DNA from: Setoptus koraiensis
Taxonomy: Eukaryota; Arthropoda
Length of the DNA: 64,000 nucleotides
Direction: 5' to 3'
Assembly (NCBI GenBank): GCA_048013815.1
Contig: CM106586.1
Coordinates: 5,270,001-5,334,000 of the forward strand
Position 1 is the first letter of the stretch, and each line of letters opens with the position of its first letter. Both the position numbers and the translations under genes were made by a program. This document shows, in pieces, positions 9,933 through 19,199 of the stretch. The notes below the pieces were generated by a model. It searched no databases, was not told the origin of the DNA, and saw only the letters and a list, made by a program, of their open reading frames with translations.

Positions 9933-10792
9933 ATGAAACAAACAACAATGACCGCCACAGTGGCTTTGGTGGCCATTGCAGCCGTACTGGCTACAATTTG
10001 TAGAGAAGTGGACGGAGCAGCGGCCCCGGTTGAATCGTGTCACTTGAGAGAGTTTGATTTGTGTATGACATCGGCCGTTGTATTTATACAGCAACCACAA
10101 GGCTCTAAAGTGTCCGAAGCCGAAATAGAGAAACAATGTGGCTTATTCAAAGAGACAGAGGATTGTTTGGATAATTTTGAAGCGAATTGTATGACCAAGG
10201 GACAACATCAATTGATTGATTTTGCCAGTGGTGGTGTATTGAAATACATGAAAGACTATTGTAAGAAGGGATCAGATACAAGAAAATTGTATTTGAAACA
10301 TGGCGATTGTGTCAACAAACAGAGAAAGAACGCCAACAAATGTTTGATAGATTTCCAAGCGGCCGTTGAAAAGGCAACAGTGGACAGCACCAATTGGAAG
10401 GAAAGACCAAAGACTCTTTGTTGGTACGTATCAATGTTCTATATTGACAGCACTGGCATTTGTGTCAGCATTAAAACTCGTGCCTCTATAAACACGTGCT
10501 AATTATACTCATCATTTTATCATCTCATGTTCACATTCTCAACAGTGCCTTGGATCGATACCGTGATTGCAACCAAAAAATAATTGAAGCAGCTTGTGGT
10601 AAAGAGGCAGTTCAAGTCGGTGAAACACTGATTAAGGCAACATTTTCGCGCGCTGCCTCAGTATCTTGTGATAAATACAAGCATACTAGCGCCGAATGTA
10701 AGGCAATATTGCCACCTGTCGGTACAAAACCATTAGGCGCAAAGTCTGGCTCAGTCTTATCGAAACTGATGTCCACAATAACCCAATCATAA
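9933..10792 (+). CDS. Secreted Cys-rich protein, 27 kDa hemolymph-protein-like (2 exons)
   Basis: Exon 1 (9933-10423) and exon 2 (10546-10792) join in phase 2 across a GTACGT...CAACAG intron of 122 bp, giving a 245-residue protein. The first 28 residues are a signal peptide (hydrophobic VALVAIAAVLATIC ending near VDGAAA). The mature part has more than a dozen spaced cysteines and a helical pattern, and the splice junction creates a CC pair (KTLCCALDRYRDC). This layout is like the arthropod 27 kDa hemolymph protein family, whose function is poorly known; assignment is by pattern only. A TATA-like site lies about 80 bp upstream of the ATG. Confidence 0.75.
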
Positions 10793-12256
10793 TAATATTA
10801 TGCTGACCGAGACAAGGAGATGGATGACAACTCACTCTTGATAGTCCTATATTGAAGCAACAGCCATATCCAAGTAACAACCAGGGATACATCACCACCA
10901 TCATAATGGGATCATGCTGTTCTATATGTAACGTTATTAGATAGTATAGTACAGTCATCGAGATTTAATACCAGAAAGGAGATGGCCCAATCCATCATAA
11001 TTGAACGTTAACCATCCAGCATCTAATTATCGAGTTCGTCCACGCCTATGAATGTTACACAGAAATGTGTTGTCAAAATCGCCTCAGTCCAATTGCGCTA
11101 ATGCACGCCCAACCATGCTCTAATCGACTATTAACTTTATAATCTATTGATATTGAAACATTATGTGTATGTGTTACACATATCATTTATATATATATAT
11201 ACTTCCAAAGTGTCTATATATGTGCACATATACAAACCTCTCTCATTTTCTCTCTATCTCCATCGATCACTATTCGCTAATTCTAATCACTAGATCAATC
11301 ACATACATCTTGCTATCTACTACACATATATGCTCGATGGTGTTCTTGATGTATGTATCACGATAATAATAACAATATCTCAGTAAGTTGAATAAAATCT
11401 ACGAAACACGATGATAAAAGTTGTGTGTATGCTATACGAGCAAGTGTTATTAATTAATCTGAAATGTTCATTCTACTACAATGTGTAAGCCGTCTATCAC
11501 ATGACGTAATCAGCGCCTAGTATGAAGCATTTGGTTTATTACCATCGTAATGACACTAGTTCTTGGCTTGTGCTGAGATGAAAAATGGGCAGCAGCACTT
11601 GATTTTATGAGCAAATAAGCAAGCAAACTAACTCATATATAAATATCCAGCGAACAAACAAGCAAACAAGTGCGCCTGAATGCACTTAAGACCCTGAGAA
11701 TGGATCTTATCTTGTATTCATTCAATCAGCAAAATATCTAGTAGTTAATTTGTCATGATTGGCATCCATATGATTGTTGGTATTAGGTGCTTGGCGGCCG
11801 AATCTAGTTAAGTATCTGACAGGTTCATACAAACAAAGCTACTAGCTTTATTCAAGTAGTGTATGGTAATATGGTGTCGACAACACTCGAGTTTGACTGA
11901 CGCTGCCGACAAAAAAAACTGTGTACAATAACTAGACTATGTGTCGCGACGATCATGAGAAAGCAACAACAGATCTTATGTTACAAAAGCTAAATTGCTG
12001 ATGGAGCAGTCTGAGAATGAACAAGCCAACAAACAACCACAACAAGTTTCATTTCGACAATCTCATTATGGCTGATAACGCAGTCCTTTGTAGCAATTAT
12101 ATCGGTGGAAATTCGTTTCGTTTAACGATAGATAATGATGAAATCATACCTTGAATGACGATTGAGCGATAGTTGTTGCCGTTTTACCTGTTTCACGGTA
12201 ATTGGTTTATATTTATGGTAGCTGGAAGCATGTTATTTGTGTACTCGTAAGTCTTA
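10793..12256. other. Spacer without recognisable gene
   Basis: This is the 3' side of the secreted protein gene. It contains short AT tracts (for example about 11189-11201) and no open frame with recognisable content on either strand. Confidence 0.5.
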
Positions 12257-12466
12257 TCACGGTACCTGTTCTTTAGGCTTATACAATATGATATTACGAC
12301 CAGCTATTAGCAAATTGTTGTTGTTGTTGTGATTGACTCGTGCTCCTTGTGTCGTGTTCGCTAGACACACAATCACAATCGTTGCGAACAAATAGATGTT
12401 AGCTGTGGACAAATTTCTTTTCACATCCATTTGCTTTTTTGTCATATCATTTGCGCTGATTTGCAC
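12257..12466 (-). CDS. Orphan first-exon candidate with signal peptide
   Basis: A minus-strand frame, probably from the ATG for MTKKQMDVKRNL or MDVKRNL, has a good signal peptide (NIYLFATIVIVCLANTTQG) followed by an Asn-rich stretch and NLLIAGRNIILYKPKEQ. A possible donor (CAG/GTACCG) lies at its end. No matching downstream exon was found below 12257. It could be the start of a small secreted protein or peptide precursor, or chance. It is divergent from the peptidase gene, about 150 bp away. Confidence 0.3.
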   Translation of the reverse strand: MQISANDMTKKQMDVKRNLSTANIYLFATIVIVCLANTTQGARVNHNNNNNLLIAGRNIILYKPKEQVP

Positions 12467-12615
12467 CTAACTAACGTGATTACAGTTAATTTTGCTCTCT
12501 GTCGTCTTGATTATTGCCGCCAACGAAGTCAACAAACAGATTATCAACAGAAGCCCATCTTCAAATCGACTAACAAAAACTTAAACAGAAAGATACAGAG
12601 TGTGAGTGCGTTGCG

Positions 12616-13892
12616 ATGAACCAATTGGATAAAACACTATTATTTGGCCTTGCCATTTGGTTTGGACTATTAGCAGTGACCAGTTATGCACAATTGAGTA
12701 CATTTGCGGAGAGATTGCCAACATTTGCTCAATTCAAGAGCATTTATGGTAAAATCTATGCTTCGCCGCAAGAGGATCTGCGACGTGAGAAGATCTTCAA
12801 CAAGACAATTAAAAAGATTGACAGGCACAACAGATTGACAAATGAGGGAAAAGCAACCTATGCATTGTATCCATGCGAATACAGTGACATGGACGAACAG
12901 GAAGTGGCAACCTTCTTGAAGGGTATCAACTTACCTGAGGACGTTTTAGATGCCGACGAATATAAGGCCACATTGAACAAGGGCAGGCAAACTAGACAGA
13001 GTCCCAATGACACCACTGATGCCACGTTGCCGGATTCATTCGATTATAGGACAACGGGTTGCCTGTCGTTGCCAAAGAATCAGAAATTTTGCGGTAGTTG
13101 TTGGGCCTTTGCATCAACAAGCGCCATGGAAACAATGAAGTGTCTTAAAACAGGACGATTAGAAACAATGAGTGAACAAAATCTTATTGATTGTGCCAAT
13201 CGTAAATCGGGCTACAAATTGGACGGTTGTGCTGGCGGTTTCATGAGCGAAGCTTTCAAATACGTTGTTAACAATGGTGGCATCGACGACGACGAATGCT
13301 ACCCATACGGATCAAATGATCGCGGCGAATGCCGTTATTCATCGAAATGTAAGACAGGCTCGGTGGCAAAATGGAGCCGAGTAGCACCCACAGAGGAGGC
13401 TCTCAAGGAGGCAATAGTCAAACGGGGACCCGTGACAGCTGCCATACACACTAACGATGACTTTTTCAGTTACAAGTAAGTACATGCACGCACACAATTA
13501 ATGCGTCTTGTGGTGGGCTCAGGCCTGCATCCTAAGCGCATTAATAGTTGCAAAATCTCATCGTAATGGATTAACATGTGCCTATAAACAGTTCTTAATT
13601 GAGACTTAACTGATTTAATTCCTTGCGTTGCTCAAATGTTGTATAACGTTTCTCTCTAACAATCAAAAAAAAACGTAGCTCGGGAATATACGACGATCCA
13701 AAGTGTTCAAGCGAAAGAAGCAAAATCAACCATGGAGTTCTCGTAGTTGGTTACGGCAACGAAGATGGAAAGGACTTCTGGATCATCAAGAATTCTTGGG
13801 GTTTCACCTGGGGACAAAAAGGTTACATGAAGATAGCCCGGGGTCGAAACGCATGTTGTATTGCCTGTTACACTTACAGTATTGAATTGTGA
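12616..13892 (+). CDS. Papain-family (C1A) cysteine peptidase, mite group 1 allergen-like
   Basis: Exons 12616-13475 and 13679-13892 join in phase 2 (GTAAGT...CGTAG, 203 bp intron) to a 357-residue preproenzyme. Residues 1-25 are a signal peptide. About 30-105 form an I29 inhibitor prodomain ([31 protein letters not shown]). The mature enzyme begins near LPDSFDYR. The catalytic apparatus is complete: oxyanion Gln156 in KNQKF, Cys162 in CGSCWAFA, His305 in [10 protein letters not shown] and Asn325 in KNSWG. GCAGGFM replaces the usual GCNGG motif. Secreted C1 peptidases of this type act in digestion in mites. AATAAA follows at 13971-13976. Confidence 0.93.
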
Positions 13893-14378
13893 TCATGTTA
13901 CCTAACAATACATTTCCAATCTCGTGCAAATGCAATCTCAGTACAATAGTTGTTATTTTACTCAATTAACAATAAAACGATGAAACTGACCACTCTCTTT
14001 ATGTACTCTCTTTTGCAGCAATAGTCCCGATTCAACCTATTCCCAGTCAGCCAGCTGATCACGTGGCCTTGGCCTGTGTTTTTTGGTATGCGAAAGACTC
14101 TGATGGAGTTCTACATGTAGTTCCACCAGCAGAGTGACGTTCGAGTCTCGTGAAAAATGATCCCTTATTCTCGGGCCTTTTTGTAATGTGATGTAGCAAC
14201 GACTTGTCAAGTCTATCAGCAGATACTAACACATTCACATTGCATCAGTATGGTCTTTGTTTGAATACTCGCCTTGATTCTGCACTGAGAATACTGTATG
14301 TTTGTATGTGGTGGTGTTTGTCGACAATTCAATAGTGGCTCATGTTACTGTATCAATTGATAATCATCAGTTTGAATA
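13893..14378. other. Spacer with a B-box-like hairpin
   Basis: This holds the peptidase 3' UTR with AATAAA at 13971-13976, then a structured segment at about 14055-14160 with a perfect match to a tRNA B box (14139-14147). The latter is described among the findings; it does not fold as a canonical tRNA. Confidence 0.45.
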
Positions 14379-14759
14379 ATGAAGAACACTGGCATACCAG
14401 ACGACACAATATCAATAGCCGCGAGTCAGTCGTCGGAACGCGTTTCTTCAGTCTACGATGATGATTCAGCATCATCTACATCTTCGTTCCTTCTGCCACA
14501 GTATTACAACAACAGTAAAAATAATAAGCCTAAATCCAAGGGGAACAGCAAACGTTCCAAACGCAACTCAAAGGAATCTTTAGGCAAAAAGAATGGTACA
14601 ATTAGGAGCGTGCTGAAATGTGATAAAAGAATCATGAAGGCTATGAATGATAGAGTGAAAACCATGATGGAGGACGAAAATTGGGGGAAAACCTTCTCGT
14701 TGGCGATATTTATATTTGCCGTCATTGGCTTCTATACTGTTCTGAGGCACATCATTTGA
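14379..14759 (+). CDS. Small tail-anchored membrane protein, unrecognised
   Basis: This is an intronless 126-residue frame. The N-terminal half is Ser/Asp-rich and disordered, followed by a very basic Lys/Asn/Ser stretch at about 45-75. A helical segment (KCDKRIMKAMNDRVKTMMED) precedes one C-terminal transmembrane helix (FSLAIFIFAVIGFYTVL, about 105-122) with a short RHII end. This is the arrangement of a tail-anchored protein of the ER or mitochondrial outer membrane, facing the cytosol. I do not recognise the family. It is convergent with the sideroflexin gene. Confidence 0.65.
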   Translation: MKNTGIPDDTISIAASQSSERVSSVYDDDSASSTSSFLLPQYYNNSKNNKPKSKGNSKRSKRNSKESLGKKNGTIRSVLKCDKRIMKAMNDRVKTMMEDENWGKTFSLAIFIFAVIGFYTVLRHII

Positions 14760-15009
14760 ACAAACACATCACTATTTAATTTGAAGTCGCAGCATAGATT
14801 TCAAGTAAGTTCGATGCGCTAAATGAAAGATTACTATGTTTGGGAAATCTGGTTCAATATTGATGATAGACAAAATTTTGTCTTCTTTGCTCTTGATTAT
14901 TAACTAATATCATAATGCTATGATATGGTAATGATAAAATTGCCGGTTCCCTACCCTATTACAGTACGTCTATAGTAGAAGAAAAATAAGTGATTGTATA
15001 TGTATCCGA

Positions 15010-16343
15010 CTACAAACCCTTATTGAAATAACAATATTCGCCATTATTCTTTACTTTGGATTGCACCTCAGGCTCTAGATCATTGATGAGCATCCGACTA
15101 TTTTGAGGAAATATTGCACAACACATAGGGGTCGCAAAGACTAGTAAAAAGCCACACATTGCGGTTTGTAGTGGTAAACTGATCTTCGGAAATCGCTTCA
15201 GAAGTCCCCGCTTCTCAAGGCTGTTCATCACTAGAGGAGGAAACACTGCAGCGAATTAAGGAAAGGGGACAATAATAAATTGATAAATGCATAATTAGTA
15301 AACAGTTGCGAGATTAAATACAGTGAGAGCTATCCATTCTGGTCTTTGTGAATATGAGATCTGAGAAATATTATTCAAGACACTTACTCATTCCCGGAGC
15401 CGCCATAGCGATTCTTGAGAACACGACTTGCTGTATGGCAGATTTGGCTGCAACTTTGGATTCACCAATAGGATTACCATCTTTATCGGAAACTGTTATA
15501 CCATCCTTGAGCTCTTTTTGTCTCATCAACGGAATGTTGATACAATTTGCCGCAGCCACTGCGGCAAATGGAACAAATCGGCCTATCAAAGGAGGCGCTC
15601 GTCTCACAAGTCTATTCAAACCTAGAGCTGTGACTAATGCTGCGGTTGTTGCACTAACATAAGAGAACCCAAGTTGATCTACGGGTATGGGAGTATTACC
15701 GCTCCTGTTTGTAAAATTAACTATTGCGTTGAATGACTGATTGAACCATTGCCAGAAAATTACCTGACGAGTGGTTTTGTAAAATGTTAACATGGCAGCG
15801 GTGATCATCATGTTCATGGGGACCTGAGCTGACATTCTACCCAGTAGAAACATTTTTTCCCCAGTGTCCGGATGGAAGGCTGAGTCATAAACATGCTTCG
15901 CTTTCCATATTTGTTCCTCGCTAAGATGCGACAAATCTTTACCATCTCTTTGATTGTGACATGATGTAAATATTATAAATTGTACGACAGAGATGGTTTT
16001 TAATAAAATTCGGATAATCGTAAAAATGTCAATATCATAGAATCTGGGATGCCTCTAAAAATTACCTGTATGCTTCTATTATGGACTTAGCTTCGTCCAG
16101 TTGTTGTGGGGTGCACAATAGGCTGTAGACAATTCGGAAAAATACCAATTGTTTTAGTTAGTTATATTTTGTGTTTATTGAGTGGTTGATTTGAATATCA
16201 TTTGGAACTTACTTGCGAGGATCTGTGGTGAAGAAGAAATGCAATGCTCGTCCCTTGTACGTAGACTGATCCCATCTAGGTTTATTCAAGTTGATTCTAG
16301 CTCTAGGTTCGGCATTCTGGGTTCCGCTCTTGGAATCTGCCAT
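15010..16343 (-). CDS. Sideroflexin (SFXN1/3-type mitochondrial carrier), 4 exons
   Basis: Exons in coding order are 16343-16213, 16122-16066, 15947-15388 and 15245-15010. All junctions are GT-AG and in phase, giving 327 residues (human SFXN1 has 322). Sideroflexins sit in the mitochondrial inner membrane; SFXN1/3 carry serine into mitochondria for one-carbon metabolism. Landmarks are [13 protein letters not shown] near the start, FFTTDPRN at the first junction, [31 protein letters not shown], four to five hydrophobic helices, [16 protein letters not shown], the basic KRFP loop, [12 protein letters not shown] and the family-typical end YFNKGL. The N-terminus at 16343 is the first ATG and gives a complete protein. 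Confidence 0.95.
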
Positions 16344-17360
16344 AGTTTGATATACGAAAGATCACTGTCGCTCTAGAACACAGCCGGATTATTAGGTTAA
16401 ATGCTAGGACAGTTATTTTGAGGTCATCAATTGAATTATAAATTGGTCTTGTGACTAGTTTGTGGTGAAGGCTGTTGACTTGAGCTGTGACAGTAAGCGT
16501 TGGTTTTTGCCGTTCAAATTATTCTTCGTTTTATCAGTTTTTATGATATTATTAAATGTCAGGAATTTCATTCGATTCTGGCTAATCCAATTGCCCGAGG
16601 TTGATAAAGTCACTATCCAGTTATGAACAACCAATGATTAGGGTAGTATAATACGAGCTGGTTCTGCATTGTGATACCAACTTATCAATATTAACCAACG
16701 CGGAAGCTAACGGTGACTGGTCGTTGAAATATTTCCTCTGATAAATGGATCTTCGTCAGATATGAATCTGGCCAAAGGTATACATGATATGCTACATGTA
16801 GTATGCGTTACATTGGCTAAACAATGTAGTTGATATGCACAGTTGAACCACCGTAAACTGTGGTAGAAAATATTTTTGTTTACAAAAACATGTGTTGTTA
16901 ACACAGAGGATTCAATTTTCACAAAATAAGTAATCGCTTTGTGTAGGAATCCAATAGGTGGTTGCGCAGTAATTTCGGAGAACAGACCAGGCTATGAAAT
17001 CACAGTGATGAGTGGCGGCGGAATGCAAGGAATGACGCTCTTGGAAGCGATCCAATGTCGCTGATAATCAACGATTGTGTTTGTGTGGTTAGTTTCCAAT
17101 GGTAACTTGTTCGGTTACAATCCAACAGAGGCGCTGCCGGAGTATTGCGTCGCTAAGAAAAGCACAAGTGTCCCGTTAAATTGTTTCATTTTTTTTCTTC
17201 TCTGGTATTGATGGTTCTCCTTGCAAAATCACTGGTTCGGGAATTACTCACTGCACAGTCGAAAAACGCCTCTAGTAAGCGACTGGAGAATGACTGCTAA
17301 CACAGAGTACAAAGATGATTTATGCCATGTTATCTATAATTATCATGTATAGATCTGATA
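16344..17360. other. Spacer upstream of sideroflexin
   Basis: No gene is recognised here. It should contain the sideroflexin promoter. The right edge abuts the 900 bp transposon, whose left TA duplication is at 17359-17360. Confidence 0.5.
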
Positions 17361-17639
17361 CAGTAAAGTTCAGCCAAATGCGAAAAATTGGGACCAAAAC
17401 ATCAGCGCGAGTTTTAAAGTTAGATTCAAGATTGTGAACTTGCGACGACCAGCCATTACTTTCCTTACCTCCACTGGTAAATCATTTTTTCGATTTTTTT
17501 TATGCTCTGCAGATCTCTTTGATCGAGTTTTAAGAGTCAATTGAAAAAAAATCCTCAGTAGAACCTTTTGGGAGGTTATTTAATCGATAAAGAGGACCAT
17601 TAATTATTCATGGATATCCGAAAAGTTTCGAAAAACCAC

Positions 17640-18170
17640 GCGGGAAATTCAAAATCAAGCCAAAATTTAGTGATCGGGGGAGGTGGGGAGGTGTCCTCCC
17701 CGCGGGGAGCTCCCGCCTCCCCCTCCCCGGGGAACCATCGGGACCTCCCAAAACAAATGGGGAGCTCCCGGATTGCCGAAAACTGAGGCAAAGTATGAAT
17801 AAGAGACACAAAACATGATATAGAGACGCAAGACATGATATAAAGACACAAGACATGAATTCTAAGCTATTTTTTCATCTTATTGACACTCGTATTCTGT
17901 GTTTTAGTACAGCTGAGGGGGACGGGGAGAAGCGGGAGCTCCCCATTTTTTTGGGGAGGTCCCAACGATTCCCCGGGGAGGGGGAGGGGGAGCTCCCACC
18001 TCCCCGTCCCCGATTCGAACTAGGGAGGGGGAGGTGGGAGGATTTCGTCCCCGTTTCATATCGGGGAGGCGGGAGGAAATTCTCCCACCTCCCCGATATG
18101 AAACGGGGAGGTGGGAGGGGGAGGTCTTCCTCCCCCGATCACTACCAAAATTCAAATTTACCTCGCGAAA
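17640..18170. repeat. Nested inverted repeats (GGGGAGGTGGGAG-rich foldback arms)
   Basis: 17640-17690 pairs imperfectly with 18120-18170 (both contain TAGTGATCGGGGGAGG in opposite orientations). 17718-17771 pairs with 17931-17985 (CCCCTCCCCGGGGAA and TGGGGAGCTCCCG). A separate hairpin of about 24 bp arms lies at 18051-18105, around CATATCGGGGAGG and CCTCCCCGATATG. Runs of G on both strands could form quadruplexes or a strong cruciform. Confidence 0.85.
17801..17860. repeat. Tandem repeat of about 21 bp, 2.5-3 copies
   Basis: Units of the form AGAGACRCAAGACATGATATA repeat with small changes in the centre of the transposon, between the two GC-rich arms. Confidence 0.7.
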
Positions 18171-18202
18171 ATGAAGTGAATATAGCTAAAACGTGATCAT
18201 TT

Positions 18203-18247
18203 TTCGCATTTGGACAGCATTCGCATTTGGACAGCATTCGCATTTGG
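18203..18247. repeat. 17 bp iterations in the right terminal inverted repeat
   Basis: The unit TTCGCATTTGGACAGCA is repeated twice and followed by a third TTCGCATTTGG that leads into the outer TIR. The left TIR has only one such unit, so the right end has expanded. Iterated motifs in TIRs of this superfamily commonly bind transposase. Confidence 0.8.
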
Positions 18248-18499
18248 CTGAACTTCACTGTAATATCATAATCAAGTTTCATACTTTTATCTTAATGGTA
18301 GCCGCAAACAGTTTGTACTTTTTACACGTTTTATATGCTTGTCTTCAGATAGAAATCATAGAAAGTCGAAATCTTTCCCTTAAAAATGAATTGTGATAGA
18401 TGATTCTGTTGTTTCACACTGAACATCACTCGGTCAGCAATCATTGCCAAATTTCTGATCATCAACGACAATAACATCAGAAACAATAACTACAACAGC

Positions 18500-19120
18500 A
18501 TGATTGATGACAACAGCATCGGGTATTACCCCAAACCAACAACAATTGATGATTATGGCGATTGTATTACTTGGGATTTGAATAACAACCGAGGTATCGA
18601 ATTGCCATCGCTTATGCACAACACGTCATTAGATAATCAGTCACACAAACAACACCACAAGAAACAGTCGGATCTAGTTCAGCCAACAAACGGTGAGGAT
18701 ACCAAGACTTCGTTTATGGCGAAACAAAATCAAGTCGAACAGATGATAGACAATGATGATGTATTGGCTCTGACAGAATTCACTCAGGAGCAATTCACCA
18801 CAGTCCAAGACTGGCAACATCTCTTAAGATCTATAATGCGCCACTTAAATGGAGATTTGAGTAAACTCTTGACAGACGCCGACAAAACTGAAGATTCAGA
18901 CAGAGCAAATGATTCAGTCCTTCACAAGGAATTGTTATGGGGAACGCTTGTGAGAAAATGTTTGCAAGTTCTGGCCAGCCAAGCAGATCTTGTCGATCTG
19001 CTGGACATCATAAATTTGCAATCATCGCGTTTTTGTGCGCCATTTGTAAAAAGTGGCCTCAAGAGATTTGAATCAAAGATTATATCCGACAGATTGAGAG
19101 TTAACTCCAAGGACTGGTAA
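18500..19120 (+). CDS. Unrecognised protein (206 aa)
   Basis: This is an intronless frame from the ATG at 18500. The N-terminal 100 residues are polar and low in structure (Asn, His, Gln, Asp). The C-terminal half is predicted helical and more conserved in look: TEFTQEQFTTVQDWQHLLRS, LLWGTLVRKCLQVLASQADL, LVDLLDIINLQSSRFCAPFV. No signal peptide or membrane segment is seen. I do not recognise the family; it may be lineage-specific. It begins 240 bp after the transposon and is convergent with the ABCA-like gene, with a gap of about 80 bp. Confidence 0.55.
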   Translation: MIDDNSIGYYPKPTTIDDYGDCITWDLNNNRGIELPSLMHNTSLDNQSHKQHHKKQSDLVQPTNGEDTKTSFMAKQNQVEQMIDNDDVLALTEFTQEQFTTVQDWQHLLRSIMRHLNGDLSKLLTDADKTEDSDRANDSVLHKELLWGTLVRKCLQVLASQADLVDLLDIINLQSSRFCAPFVKSGLKRFESKIISDRLRVNSKDW

Positions 19121-19199
19121 CAAGACGACCAACGACACAAACAAAATTAAGTTACATTGATCAACTATGTGCTTGTGTTGGACAGAGTAAATGTAAGAA

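Larger units (their letters stand above)
17361..18260. mobile_element. Non-autonomous Tc1/mariner-pogo-like DNA transposon with foldback interior
   Basis: A TA dinucleotide flanks both sides (17359-17360 and 18261-18262). The left end reads CAGTAAAGTTCAGCCAAATG inward and the right end, on the other strand, reads CAGTGAAGTTCAGCCAAATG: terminal inverted repeats of about 25 bp with one difference. CAGT termini with TA duplication are typical of Tc1/mariner, and iterated TIR motifs recall pogo/Tigger. The element is 900 bp and has no transposase frame, so it is non-autonomous. The interior is very GC-rich in two blocks (about 17673-17770 and 17917-18138) that are inverted relative to each other, with a 21-22 bp tandem repeat between them. 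The near-perfect ends suggest it is fairly young. Confidence 0.85.

Noticed and set aside
17608-18196. Frames over the GC-rich transposon interior, rich in Gly, Arg, Pro and Ser
   Set aside because: They arise from GGGGAGGTGGGAG-type repeats and are open on both strands; no transposase motif.
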